A program made the position numbers and the translations under genes. From positions 17,061 through 81,060 of the forward strand of contig CATQIH010000011.1 in the NCBI GenBank assembly GCA_958296015.1: 64,000 bases of DNA. The letters are read 5' to 3'. Position 1 is the stretch's first letter. Every line of letters begins with the position of its first letter. Shown here in pieces: positions 27,052 to 36,010 of this stretch. The stretch comes from Cyclobacteriaceae bacterium (GTDB lineage Bacteria; Bacteroidota; Bacteroidia; Cytophagales; Cyclobacteriaceae). The notes beneath the pieces are model-generated. The model ran no database searches and had not been told where the DNA came from. It saw only the letters and a list, made by a program, of their open reading frames with translations.

Positions 27052-28326
27052 ATGTCAAGTAACACTGCTGAATTAAAGATCGACGGAAAATCGTATGAGC
27101 TTCCGATCATCGAAGGATCAGAAAACGAAAAAGCCGTAGATATTAGCAAACTCAGATCGGAGAGCGGTTATATCACGCTGGACCCTGGCTTTAAAAACAC
27201 AGGTTCTACTACCAGCTCCATCACCTACCTGGATGGAGAAGAAGGCATCCTGCGATACCGGGGTTATCCTATAGAAAACCTGTCTGCCAAGTCCAGTTTT
27301 CTGGAGGTGGCCTACCTGCTGATCTACAGTGAACTGCCCAACCAAAGTGAGTTTGAGTCTTTTAAAGAAGAAATCACCCACCATACGCTGGTGCACGAAG
27401 ATATCAAAAAGATACTGGATGGCTTTCCTTCCAGCGCACACCCGATGGGCGTACTTTCCTCGCTGGTATGCTCGCTCACAGCATTTTATCCTGAGTCGCT
27501 GGACCCCAACCGCTCCAAAGAGGAAGTACACCTGAGCATCATTCGCCTTTTGGCCAAGATGCCTACGTTTGCTGCCTGGGCTTATAAGCATAAGATCGGT
27601 CACCCGGTCAATTATCCTGACAATACGCTCGACTACTGCTCCAACTTCCTGAAGATGATGTTTGGCCTGCCGGCAGAGCAATACGAAGCCGACCCAGTGG
27701 TGAGTGATGCGCTGGACAAGCTGCTGATCCTTCATGCCGACCATGAGCAGAACTGCTCTACCTCTACGGTACGCATTGTGGGTTCGTCGCAGGCAAGTCT
27801 GTATGCCTCTATTGCTGCCGGTATCAACGCGCTGTGGGGACCGCTGCATGGTGGTGCCAACCAGGCCGTTATTGAGATGTTGGAACAGATCAAGCAGGAT
27901 GGCGGCGATGTGCAAAAGTTTATCGATAAGGCCAAAGACAAGAACGACCCGTTCCGCCTGATGGGCTTCGGACACAGAGTCTACAAGAACTTCGACCCGC
28001 GTGCCCGTATCATCAAGAAGAATGCCGACGAAGTGCTTTCCGGCCTGGGCGTGAAAGACCCGATCCTGGACATTGCCAAAGGTCTGGAAGAGACTGCACT
28101 GAAAGATGATTATTTTGTAGAGAGAAAACTGTATCCTAACGTTGATTTCTACTCAGGCATCATCTACCGTGCGATGGGCATCCCCACAGATATGTTCACC
28201 GTGATGTTTGCCCTGGGCCGACTGCCCGGCTGGATTGCCCAGTGGAAAGAGATGCGCGAGAATAAAGAACCCATTGGCCGTCCAAGACAAATTTATACCG
28301 GTTACAACGAACGAAAAATAAAGTAG
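27052..28326 (+). CDS. gltA: Citrate synthase
   Basis: 424 aa from the ATG at 27052 (MSSNTAELKIDGKSYELP). Catalytic and substrate residues are visible in ILHADHEQNCSTSTVR, GPLHGGANQAVIEML (catalytic His), MGFGHRVYKNFDPRARI and NVDFYSGI (catalytic Asp). It performs the first step of the TCA cycle from oxaloacetate and acetyl-CoA. The length is that of the long bacterial hexameric form. Divergently arranged with the CBS gene and followed by an inverted-repeat terminator. Confidence 0.97.
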   Translation: MSSNTAELKIDGKSYELPIIEGSENEKAVDISKLRSESGYITLDPGFKNTGSTTSSITYLDGEEGILRYRGYPIENLSAKSSFLEVAYLLIYSELPNQSEFESFKEEITHHTLVHEDIKKILDGFPSSAHPMGVLSSLVCSLTAFYPESLDPNRSKEEVHLSIIRLLAKMPTFAAWAYKHKIGHPVNYPDNTLDYCSNFLKMMFGLPAEQYEADPVVSDALDKLLILHADHEQNCSTSTVRIVGSSQASLYASIAAGINALWGPLHGGANQAVIEMLEQIKQDGGDVQKFIDKAKDKNDPFRLMGFGHRVYKNFDPRARIIKKNADEVLSGLGVKDPILDIAKGLEETALKDDYFVERKLYPNVDFYSGIIYRAMGIPTDMFTVMFALGRLPGWIAQWKEMRENKEPIGRPRQIYTGYNERKIK

Positions 28327-28339
28327 GAAATAGGAGTTG

Positions 28340-28390
28340 GGTGTTAGGAGTTAGATTTTCACCTAAAACCCAAACCCAACTCCTAACACC
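28340..28390. terminator. Inverted repeat between gltA and the convergent ybjQ-like gene
   Basis: GGTGTTAGGAGTT (28340-28352) pairs perfectly with AACTCCTAACACC (28378-28390) across a 25-nt loop. It ends inside the stop codon of the convergent gene. It is also a member of the dispersed GTTGGGTGTTAGGAGTTAG phrase seen elsewhere in the window. Confidence 0.6.
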
Positions 28391-28710
28391 TATTCTAAAA
28401 CAACAGCGGTGCCGCTGGCACTTACCATGAGCATGCCTTGCTCTTTTCCCAGTGTTTCATAGTCCAGGTCTAGCCCAATGATGGCATTGGCACCCATCTT
28501 AGTGGCTCTGTCTGCCATTTCATCCAGCGCATAGTCTTTGGCTTCCCGCAGCGCAGATTCGTATGACCCTGCCCGTCCGCCTACAATATCACGGATACCG
28601 GCAAAAAGATCACGAAAGATATTGGCACCAATAATGGCTTCGCCAGTAACCAGTCCTACATACTTTGTCACTTTTTTTCCCTCTACATGGGGTGTGGTCG
28701 TCATTAACAT
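28390..28710 (-). CDS. YbjQ/UPF0145 family protein
   Basis: 106 aa. It matches the UPF0145 pattern: [71 protein letters not shown]. It forms a pentameric small cytosolic protein called heavy-metal-binding in databases, with no firm function. Converges with gltA. Confidence 0.85.
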   Translation of the reverse strand: MLMTTTPHVEGKKVTKYVGLVTGEAIIGANIFRDLFAGIRDIVGGRAGSYESALREAKDYALDEMADRATKMGANAIIGLDLDYETLGKEQGMLMVSASGTAVVLE

Positions 28711-28734
28711 ATCATGTTTGTTTATGGTGAAAAA

Positions 28735-28857
28735 AATTTTGAGGCTGGAAGCTAGAAGTTGGAACTCTCACTTCGGTCTTCCGTCTCCGTTCTCCCTACT
28801 CCCATCGTCCTGCTTCAGTGACAGGCGTTCTTTGGCAAACCATTCAGCGTAGAGGTT
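28735..28857. repeat. Dispersed pyrimidine/purine repeat plus a 42-bp gene scrap
   Basis: 28740-28800 carries the ggaagctagaagttgg / cggtcttccgtctccgttctcc vocabulary shared with 5900-5985 and 43240-43325. 28816-28857 matches 29692-29733, inside the outer-membrane gene, with three differences over 42 bp. Confidence 0.55.
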
Positions 28858-28869
28858 ACAATATAAGAA

Positions 28870-28897
28870 AAGCCGCTCCAAAAACTTGAAGTGGCTT
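28870..28897 (-). terminator. Terminator of the minus-strand lipoprotein gene
   Basis: In the minus direction AAGCCACT...AGCGGCTT (8-bp stem with one G.T pair) is followed by ttcttata. It lies 22 nt after the stop at 28919. Confidence 0.55.
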
Positions 28898-28918
28898 CTT
28901 ATTTATATCTTCACATCA

Positions 28919-29401
28919 CTACTTACATGGCTCTGTTTTTAGGAAATCGTCCTCGGTAAAGCGATAAGTGTATTGAAAATGATTATCGTCTAAAACTTCT
29001 GCCTCATAGCTTGAGATATTTGAGGTAGTAGGGCCTTCACCTTCTGTATATGTAATGCATTTGGAGTCATCAAAAGTTATAAGAATAGGAAAACCATGTC
29101 CTTGAAGGCCATCTAAAAAACCTTCACAGCAAGTTGCAATATCAGGGTTCCTATCTCCTTTACCATTGATATTAAAAACTTTTTCCGCCATCGGATTCAG
29201 CGTAAATAAGTTAATTGTATCGCTATTATCCAAAGCTATATAGCTATAGCTCACTGTATAGTTAGTGCTGTTTTTATATATAAAGTCTGCTAATACTTTA
29301 GGCTCTACATCTATTTTACAACCGCTGATAAACAGGATACTAATTCCAATAAGCAAAACTCTTATCCAAACGTATTCACGTCGGTTTATTTTCTGTTCCA
29401 T
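28919..29401 (-). CDS. Hypothetical lipoprotein, 160 aa
   Basis: The ATG at 29401 (MEQKINRREYVWIRVLLIGI) precedes the lipobox LFISGC. The mature part has several cysteines (CCEGFL, SKCITYT, TEPCK) and is strand-rich. No family recognised. Probably outer-membrane or periplasmic lipoprotein. Downstream terminator present. Confidence 0.6.
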   Translation of the reverse strand: MEQKINRREYVWIRVLLIGISILFISGCKIDVEPKVLADFIYKNSTNYTVSYSYIALDNSDTINLFTLNPMAEKVFNINGKGDRNPDIATCCEGFLDGLQGHGFPILITFDDSKCITYTEGEGPTTSNISSYEAEVLDDNHFQYTYRFTEDDFLKTEPCK

Positions 29402-29496
29402 TGTTGTATTTTCTCGTCTTGGATATACCATTTTTGCTAATTCCCATTGTACGCTCTGGTTCAGCTATAAGTAAGTATAGAAGCCGGTCTCCCTTC

Positions 29497-30237
29497 TCAC
29501 AAAGTAATGATTGCTCCGATAACAGCATAGTGCAGCAAACTGAAATTATATACTTCGTCATTGTCGGCACCGCCTTCCAGCACCCGGTAGCCTAGCTTGA
29601 AAGTCAGGTTTCTGGAGGGATACAGGTAGGCGGCCAACAGCACATCTTCTGCCCTACCCTGTGGAGCGGCCAGCGCATCACCTTTCAGCACCAGCGACAG
29701 GCGTTCTTTGACAAACCATTCAGCGTAGAAGTTGATCAGCGGCACAAAGCCTACGTTGGTCTTTTCATCCGACTGTAGTTCGCTCGTCAATGTGATGCGG
29801 GCATCCCTGATCTTAGCAGTAACACCAACGCCAAACTGAAACCGCTGCGTGCGGGCAAACATAAAACGATACGTGAGCCGGTAGGAATTGAACTGGTACT
29901 TGCCTGTGACATTCACATTCGGACTAAATACTGTCTGCTCAAAGGTGACAGGCGTATCAAAACTCCCTTCTGCGGTGAGCGTTAGTGGCGCATAGAGCAG
30001 AGAAACGTAGTGCTTTTTGTTGAACAGGTAAGAGAGCCTCAGCCTGTAAAACACTTTGGTGAGGGTGTTCAGATCATCGGAAAGGGAAAAAAGCGTACCG
30101 CCTTTGCCAGGCACACGCACATTGTTGTAGCCATCAAACACCACACCGCTTTCCACATCCAGGCTTGCCTGTGCGTGTGATTTTGTGGTAGTGAAGATCA
30201 TAAGCAGTGCCAGCAGGGCTATGGTCTTGTGTGTCAT
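29497..30237 (-). CDS. Predicted outer-membrane beta-barrel protein (DUF2490-like)
   Basis: 246 aa from the ATG at 30237 (MTHKTIALLALLMIFTTTKS, then HAQ cleavage). The sequence alternates aromatic and polar residues in about ten strands (VFYRLRLSYLFNKKHYVSLLYAPLT, YRLTYRFMFARTQRFQFGVGV) and ends with a short hydrophobic strand, HYAVIGAIITL. The pattern resembles DUF2490 barrels of Bacteroidota, but the family name is tentative. A 42-bp scrap of this gene is duplicated at 28816-28857. Confidence 0.65.
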   Translation of the reverse strand: MTHKTIALLALLMIFTTTKSHAQASLDVESGVVFDGYNNVRVPGKGGTLFSLSDDLNTLTKVFYRLRLSYLFNKKHYVSLLYAPLTLTAEGSFDTPVTFEQTVFSPNVNVTGKYQFNSYRLTYRFMFARTQRFQFGVGVTAKIRDARITLTSELQSDEKTNVGFVPLINFYAEWFVKERLSLVLKGDALAAPQGRAEDVLLAAYLYPSRNLTFKLGYRVLEGGADNDEVYNFSLLHYAVIGAIITL

Positions 30238-30382
30238 GTAATACGTGGGTTCAGTGATACATTCAGCTTTGCATTCATTTTTCAAAGTGCTTAGCTAATA
30301 ACCACAAACAGCAGTTTAGGTTATAAAAGATTCTTTAGGGCAAACTATTACATGACAAACATTCCAACATAGCAAAGCACTG

Positions 30383-30509
30383 GTGCGCAACGACTGCCCA
30401 CCTGTTGGGCAACAGTTCCGGAGCAGTGCGGAACGACTGCCCACCTGTTGGGCAATAGCTCCGAAGTAGTGCGGAACGACTGCCCTCGGTGGGGCAGTAG
30501 CTCAGGACA
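30383..30509. repeat. 43-bp tandem repeat x3 with hairpins
   Basis: Units at 30383-30425, 30426-30468 and 30469-30509 (43, 43 and 41 bp). Each begins GTGCG(C/G)AACGACTGCCC and contains a small hairpin TGCCC...GGGCA. They lie about 90 nt before the oxidoreductase ATG and fill most of the 364-bp gap between two divergent genes. They could act as transcript-processing or attenuator elements. No protein coding seen. Confidence 0.85.
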
Positions 30510-30601
30510 TAGATTTTACTATGTATTTAAGGCCACGACCTTTGGGTATTTCTTTTTTTGCTCTTACTTTGCTTGTTATCATATTCAAACAGCCTTATCA
30601 G

Positions 30602-31654
30602 ATGTCAACAACCATGATCAGAACAGCCTTAACCTCTTATGGAATGTCGGGAGAAGTATTTCACGCTCCGTTACTTGCCGCTAATCCTCACTTCTCTCTG
30701 TACAAAGTACTGGAACGGCATCACGAAAAATCCAAAGTCCGCTATCCGGAGGTAACGGTGGTGAAAGAGTATCAGGACATTCTCAAAGACAAAGCCGTAG
30801 ACCTTGTGATTGTCAACACGCCCAATGCGCTGCATTTCAGTATGGCCAAAGAGGCACTGGAGGCTGGCAAACACGTGGTGGTAGAAAAGCCGTTCGTCAT
30901 CCACGCCGAGGAGGCCAGAGAACTGGTCAAGCTGGCGCATAAAAAGAAAAAACTGCTGACCGTGTTTCAAAACAGGAGGCTCGACAGCGACTTTCTGACC
31001 ATACGCAAGGTGCTAGAAGCCAACCTGCTGGGCAACCTGGCCGAATACGAAGCGCACTACGACAGGTTCCGTAACTTTGTCACGCCCAACACCTGGAAGG
31101 AAGATGCCGGTCCGGGATCGGGTATCCTCTACAACCTGGGTGCCCATATGATCGACCAGGCACTGGTGCTGTTTGGTCTGCCTGCTGCACTCACCGCCAA
31201 GCTCAGCATTCAGCGCGAAGGTGCCAAAACATTCGACAGCTACCACATCATCATGGACTATCAGCAGTTTTATGTCGTGCTGAAATCCAGCTACCTGGTG
31301 CGCGATGAAGGCCCACGCTACAAACTGCTGGGCCACCTGGGCACCTTCACCAAGTACGGCACCGACCCGCAGGAAGAAGCCTTAAAAGCAGGCAAAAGCC
31401 CCGACATACCAGAATGGGGAAAAGAGAATAGCACCCTGTGGGGCACCATTGATACGGAAGTGGAAGGGTTGCATTGCAAAGGAACGATAGAATCTTTGCC
31501 AGGAAATTACCAGCTATTCTACGACAACCTGCATCAGGCCATCAGTGAGCAAGGTGATTTACTGGTCAAACCCGAAGAGGCCCTGCAAGTCATTCGCCTG
31601 ATTGAACTGTCCGTACAAAGCCACAAAGAAAACCGCACCATGCCCGTGCAGTAG
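30602..31654 (+). CDS. Gfo/Idh/MocA family NAD(P)-dependent oxidoreductase
   Basis: 350 aa from the ATG at 30602 (MSTTMIRTALTSYGMSGEVF); longer readings upstream are not supported. The N-terminal Rossmann domain has VDLVIVNTPNALHFSMAKEA and the family signature HVVVEKPF with the EKP lysine. The C-terminal alpha/beta substrate domain has DAGPGSGILYNLGAHMIDQAL. It acts on sugars or inositol-like polyols; the substrate cannot be assigned. The cofactor loop reads TSYGMSG instead of the usual GxGxxG, as in the YdgJ/YhhX branch. Confidence 0.9.
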   Translation: MSTTMIRTALTSYGMSGEVFHAPLLAANPHFSLYKVLERHHEKSKVRYPEVTVVKEYQDILKDKAVDLVIVNTPNALHFSMAKEALEAGKHVVVEKPFVIHAEEARELVKLAHKKKKLLTVFQNRRLDSDFLTIRKVLEANLLGNLAEYEAHYDRFRNFVTPNTWKEDAGPGSGILYNLGAHMIDQALVLFGLPAALTAKLSIQREGAKTFDSYHIIMDYQQFYVVLKSSYLVRDEGPRYKLLGHLGTFTKYGTDPQEEALKAGKSPDIPEWGKENSTLWGTIDTEVEGLHCKGTIESLPGNYQLFYDNLHQAISEQGDLLVKPEEALQVIRLIELSVQSHKENRTMPVQ

Positions 31655-31689
31655 AGGTTGTGGTGGGGTATGTAACACTACTTACTACT

Positions 31690-31712
31690 GGCTTCAGATT
31701 GCATCTGAAGCC
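31690..31712. repeat. GGCTTCAGAT hairpin, copy 1
   Basis: GGCTTCAGAT-tgc-ATCTGAAGCC: 10-bp perfect stem, 3-nt loop, 35 nt after the oxidoreductase. The same stem with loop aca occurs at 42840-42862. Confidence 0.85.
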
Positions 31713-31752
31713 TTTGAATACAAGCAAAGTCTGAGACTTTGCTATATTTTTT

Positions 31753-32026
31753 GCTTCAGTCCGGGACGCGTAGTCGCAGACCTTATCCTGTTTCAATTGT
31801 AAGACTTCGGTCACAGACTGCGCATCCCGGACTACGTGTCTCGGACCGAAACCAGGGTGCGACCGGCTTCCCGGCGACCGGCTTCCCGGCGACCGGCTTC
31901 CCGGCGATCGGCTTCCCGGAGAGGGCAATAAACTTATATTTCTGATTATATGAGCGATACAAGGCTTTATTCTGAAAAAGATATAAAATAGGGTAAGGTC
32001 TATGACTACGCGTCCCGGACTGAAGC
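31753..32026. repeat. Large imperfect inverted repeat enclosing a 15-bp x4 tandem array
   Basis: Left arm 31753-31793 (GCTTCAGTCCGGGACGCG...) and right arm about 31985-32026 are complementary over about 41 bp with four or five mismatches. Inside, 31861-31920 is four copies of GACCGGCTTCCCGGC (one with T for C). With the flanking hairpin at 31690 this fills the 560-bp gap before the TPR gene. No gene is seen inside. Confidence 0.8.
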
Positions 32027-32214
32027 GAGATGGAAGGAGCCACTGCGGCAAGTACAAGCGTTCCGCCCAATGTTGTTGCCACGGCTAACAAAGACAGTGT
32101 ATCAATAACCCAATTCCATTCCACTCATTATATGATAAAAACGACTATTTCGTTACATGCTTAAGCTTCCTATCGGAAATTTTATGTATCTCGCCGGTAA
32201 ATAGTGTACAACGC

Positions 32215-35200
32215 ATGAACTCATTCAACTTCTGGCACAACTGGCATCCTCAGAGCCGATACTTTTTTTATGGCTTACTGCTGCTATGCATCGGTATGCT
32301 TGTCTACGCAGCTGTCAGCTATGGCGTGAATCCGGCCCCTGTGATCCAATGGGAGCTGATCAGTCAGTTTGATAAAGTACCTGTGGTGCTGGACCAGTTC
32401 AAGACAGGACTGTTTGACTTTTCCTATGCGGCAGACCAGTATGTTGTGAGCGAAACCTACCGGGGTAGCGATGTACAGTATAATACGGCGGCTGTCTACC
32501 TGCTGCTGGCAGTTGTTGCTATAAGCCTGGTGGTGTTGTGTACCATCATCAGTACGCTGCGCAGATTCTGGTTCTACTTCGGCGCGCTGGTGCTGATTGG
32601 GCTGCTGGCTAGTTTTAAACTCGAGCAGCAGTTGCTGTTTGGCAACACCGGCAGACTGGCACTGATCCTGGCTTTTGTGCTGTACCTGCTGCCTGTCTAC
32701 TACTTTCATAGCATCGCCACCGGTAAGGGCCTGTTTGTCAGGCTGGCCGTCTTTGCCGGTGTCACCCTTTTGATGTTCGGTATGATCATGCTGTTTGCCG
32801 AAGTACCACACCCGGCTTTGCTGCTGCTCACGCAGGGCATCACGGTGCCCTTTGTGCTGAGTATCTTCTTCATCTTCATGACGGCCCATGTGGTGATCAG
32901 TATGCTGCTGGTGCTGGTGACGCGCAACAATACCAACAGCAGCAAGCATACCATGCTGCATTTCTCTATACTTTCTGTGGTCTATCTGGCCAATCTCTTT
33001 CTGCTTTATCTCAAAAATACAGGTGCCATCGACTGGCAGCTACTCTACCTCAACGCTTTTCTGGTGCTGGCCATATCGGCTGTGCTGGGACTATGGGAGT
33101 TTCGGCTGCGGGAAGGGCAGTATCAGTATATCTTCTCGTTTGCACCGATAGGTAGCTACTTTTACCTGACCCTGGCGGCCATCACTTTTGCTACCTGCGC
33201 TTATTTCTTTGCCACTGCCAACGACCCGGCCATAGAAGCCCTGGAAGACAGCATCGTGTATAGCCAGATGGGCTACGGACTGATTTTCTTCCTCTATATC
33301 ATTGCCAACTTTGTGCAGCCCCTGATGGAGAACAAGCAGGTATATAAGGTGATGTACAAGCCCAATGCCTTTCCGTATGGCACCGTACAGATTGTGGGAA
33401 CCATTGCGACGCTGGCCTTCTTTCTGAATGCTGGCATGTTGCCGCTCAACCAGGGCATGGCAGCCTATTACAACAGCCTGGCAGACCTCACCTGGCTGAA
33501 TGGCGATGAGTTTCTGGCCCAACAGTACTACAAAATGGGCGACCAATACGGGTACAACAACCATCGGTCGAACTACTCGCTGGGCACACTGGCACGCACG
33601 CAGCAGGATGAGGTGCTGGCTCCTTTCTATTTCCGTGAGGCACTGACCAAAAACCCTAGTTCGTATGCCTATGCCAACCTAAGCAACGGACTACAGGAGA
33701 ACCGCCAGATATTTGATGCCCTGTTTAATCTGAGGACGGGGCTGGATCGTTTTCCGGGCAATGCCTACCTGCAAAACAACCTAGCCCTGAGCTATGCAGG
33801 TGCTTCGGAGTTAGACTCTGCCCTGATCTACCTGGAACGGGCACGCAAAGATATAGACACCAGAAAAGCAGCAGAAGCCAATACGTTGTCGGTCATTGCT
33901 CGCTCGGCCAATACGCTGACCTTTTCGGTAGATACCCTGTTGCAGGAGGTAATAACAGACTCGGATTATTTGCAGAACCAGATCAATAAACTGCTGTTAT
34001 TTAATCAGCAGGGGCAAACGGTCAGCGATAATACCTGGCAGATACCGGCAGATTCTGTGCTGGGTAGCCTGGACTTTGCCTACCTCTTCAACTATGTGAT
34101 GAACCTGGGCAAAGCTGCCGATGGTACGTTGCTCCGGGATGTAGCACGGCTGGCTGAGAAGCCGGAGAACGGCAATTATTACGAACCCTTGCGCTTTGCC
34201 TTGGCAGTAGGCTACTACGAAACCAATCAGGTAGTGGCTGCCTTCAAAATAGTAGACGACCTCCAATCAATGAATCCTTTTAAGACAGGCTACTACAATA
34301 ACCTGCTGGGACTTTGGGCGTTGCAGCAGCAGGCACCTTTGGCCGCTGTCCGCTATTTTACCAGGGCAGCCCAGTCTTCTTTTGAAGATGCCTTGTTCAG
34401 AACGTCGGTGAGCAAAACAGAAGCCGCTGCCGCCGGACTATTACCCTGGAGCGAGGTCAAAGCCTCCTGGCAAAGCCTGGGCAGCGATACGAAAGAAGCC
34501 ACAGAAAGTACCCTGGCTGTAGCTGATGAAATGCTGAGCCTGCTACAGCCAGATAGCCTTTCATCGTACATCAGCAACCGGGATGATGCCTTTCTCTACC
34601 AACTGCTGCGCTACCGGTGGCAGGAACTTAGCACTATAGAGATGCAAAAAGTACTGGCAGCCATCAAAGACCCGAACTACCGCGTGTTGGCCATCCACGA
34701 TCTGCTGCTAATGTATCCTGAAAATATGCAGGGTAATCGTATGGTAGAAGACCAGATAGTAGCCATACGTAATGAAGCTGCACTGTCGCCGCTGGGGCAG
34801 GGGTACTGGCTGTGGGTGCAAGCTCTGAGTATGCAGCAGCGAGAAGATTTTGTTGGCATCAGCAAAATAATGGATCGCCTGCCGGAGTTGTCTGTCTGGC
34901 ATACGTACAAAAAGCACCTGTATGTCGCAGAAATTGCCGAGGCAGCGAACGACACCACCAAAGCAAAGCAGGAATACCACTACCTGATCAACAATCCTTT
35001 TTATGCAGAAGGGTTTTTGGAAGCGGCCAGCCACCTTTACCCTGAAGCGGGCAGCGTTGAGCTTTATACATTGATGCTGGATGCTATCCAGACCAACCCT
35101 GTATCTGCGGCATTGCTCAAAGCCTATATCCGCACCAGCATTGCCAATGGCCTGGAACACTACGCCGAAGAGTCGCTGGAAACGCTGCACACGTTATTAC

Positions 35201-35271
35201 CAGCCAAAGAGTTTCAGGAATACCAGCAAACCTACCGGCAGCTCGTGGAAACCTATACCCCTTCTTTCTGA
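32215..35271 (+). CDS. Large multispanning membrane protein with TPR-like C-terminal half
   Basis: 1018 aa. The first ~430 residues contain about ten hydrophobic helices (FFYGLLLLCIGMLVYAAV, AVYLLLAVVAISLVVLCTI and others). From about 435 on, TPR-like helical repeats follow (YYNSLADLTWLNGDEFLAQQYY, APFYFREALTKNPSSYAYANL, GNAYLQNNLALSYAGASELDSALIYLERA). No enzymatic motif seen. It resembles Bacteroidota membrane/TPR proteins of unknown role, perhaps in envelope assembly. It stands alone on its strand, followed by the cobalamin adenosyltransferase 115 nt later. Confidence 0.7.
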   Translation: MNSFNFWHNWHPQSRYFFYGLLLLCIGMLVYAAVSYGVNPAPVIQWELISQFDKVPVVLDQFKTGLFDFSYAADQYVVSETYRGSDVQYNTAAVYLLLAVVAISLVVLCTIISTLRRFWFYFGALVLIGLLASFKLEQQLLFGNTGRLALILAFVLYLLPVYYFHSIATGKGLFVRLAVFAGVTLLMFGMIMLFAEVPHPALLLLTQGITVPFVLSIFFIFMTAHVVISMLLVLVTRNNTNSSKHTMLHFSILSVVYLANLFLLYLKNTGAIDWQLLYLNAFLVLAISAVLGLWEFRLREGQYQYIFSFAPIGSYFYLTLAAITFATCAYFFATANDPAIEALEDSIVYSQMGYGLIFFLYIIANFVQPLMENKQVYKVMYKPNAFPYGTVQIVGTIATLAFFLNAGMLPLNQGMAAYYNSLADLTWLNGDEFLAQQYYKMGDQYGYNNHRSNYSLGTLARTQQDEVLAPFYFREALTKNPSSYAYANLSNGLQENRQIFDALFNLRTGLDRFPGNAYLQNNLALSYAGASELDSALIYLERARKDIDTRKAAEANTLSVIARSANTLTFSVDTLLQEVITDSDYLQNQINKLLLFNQQGQTVSDNTWQIPADSVLGSLDFAYLFNYVMNLGKAADGTLLRDVARLAEKPENGNYYEPLRFALAVGYYETNQVVAAFKIVDDLQSMNPFKTGYYNNLLGLWALQQQAPLAAVRYFTRAAQSSFEDALFRTSVSKTEAAAAGLLPWSEVKASWQSLGSDTKEATESTLAVADEMLSLLQPDSLSSYISNRDDAFLYQLLRYRWQELSTIEMQKVLAAIKDPNYRVLAIHDLLLMYPENMQGNRMVEDQIVAIRNEAALSPLGQGYWLWVQALSMQQREDFVGISKIMDRLPELSVWHTYKKHLYVAEIAEAANDTTKAKQEYHYLINNPFYAEGFLEAASHLYPEAGSVELYTLMLDAIQTNPVSAALLKAYIRTSIANGLEHYAEESLETLHTLLPAKEFQEYQQTYRQLVETYTPSF

Positions 35272-35386
35272 ATAGAATATCCCACGATCATCTGTTCACC
35301 TCCTGCAAAATCAGTATCTTTAAGACCGGAAAACCGAAGATCGGAGACTGAAGACCCAATAATGGGGATCGTACTAACCATTACTT
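35272..35386. other. Spacer with dispersed gaagaccgaaga repeat
   Basis: 35325-35355 contains accggaaaaccgaagatcgg agactgaagaccc-type sequence, the same vocabulary as at 5900, 28770 and 43250, in the reverse orientation. Confidence 0.4.
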
Positions 35387-35935
35387 ATGAAAATATATAC
35401 CAAGACAGGGGACGAGGGCAAGACCTCATTGATTGGTGGAGCCAGGGTGGTGAAGTCGCACGACCGGGTGGCCGCCTATGGCACGGTAGACGAACTCAAC
35501 GCGCACATCGGACTGGTACGAGACCAGCCGGTGAATGCACCCAGGCAGTCGCTGCTGCTGGAGATACAAAACAACCTGTTTGTCATGGGTTCGCTGCTGG
35601 CTGCTGATACGGGTTATCAAGCCAAGCTGCCGCCGTTGCTTCCGGAAAGTGTCACAGCATTGGAAGAAGCTATCGACCAGATGCAGGCAACGCTGGAGCC
35701 TATGCGTTATTTTATTCTGCCAGGTGGGCATGTATCGGTTTCGCAATGCCATATCGCACGCTGCGTATGTCGTCGTGCCGAACGGAGTGTGGTGCTGTTG
35801 CACGAAAAAGAAGGCGTAGATCACCTGATCCTGGTCTACCTCAACCGCTTGTCTGACTATCTTTTCGTACTATCCCGCGCCATCGCCAAAGAGCTAGGCA
35901 TTGCAGAAAACCATTGGAAAGGAAAAGATAAGTAA
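35387..35935 (+). CDS. Cob(I)yrinic acid a,c-diamide adenosyltransferase, PduO type
   Basis: 182 aa. Signature MKIYTKTGDEGKTSLIGGAR (ATP-binding P-loop-like), YGTVDELNAHIGL, ILPGG, ARCVCRRAERSVV and YLNRLSDYLFVLSR. It transfers the 5'-deoxyadenosyl group to cobalamin to make coenzyme B12. The full family length is present. No cobalamin riboswitch is seen upstream. It is followed by a perfect palindrome and xseA. Confidence 0.95.
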   Translation: MKIYTKTGDEGKTSLIGGARVVKSHDRVAAYGTVDELNAHIGLVRDQPVNAPRQSLLLEIQNNLFVMGSLLAADTGYQAKLPPLLPESVTALEEAIDQMQATLEPMRYFILPGGHVSVSQCHIARCVCRRAERSVVLLHEKEGVDHLILVYLNRLSDYLFVLSRAIAKELGIAENHWKGKDK

Positions 35936-35955
35936 AGACACCACATGTGGTGTCT
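35936..35955. repeat. Perfect 20-bp palindrome AGACACC...GGTGTCT, copy 1
   Basis: AGACACCACATGTGGTGTCT starts 1 nt after the stop of the adenosyltransferase gene and is followed by two aacaggtatctc repeats. A sister palindrome is at 37631-37650. Could be a terminator hairpin. Confidence 0.85.
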
Positions 35956-36010
35956 CAACAGGTATCTCAACAGGTATCTCAATGGGTTATCTCCACTAGC
36001 CAACCAGATA

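Noticed and set aside
30383..30509. CRISPR-like array
   Set aside because: Units are contiguous with no unique spacers and no cas genes are present.
35272..35386. Cobalamin riboswitch before the adenosyltransferase
   Set aside because: Only 115 nt, no B12-box-like core, mostly dispersed repeat.
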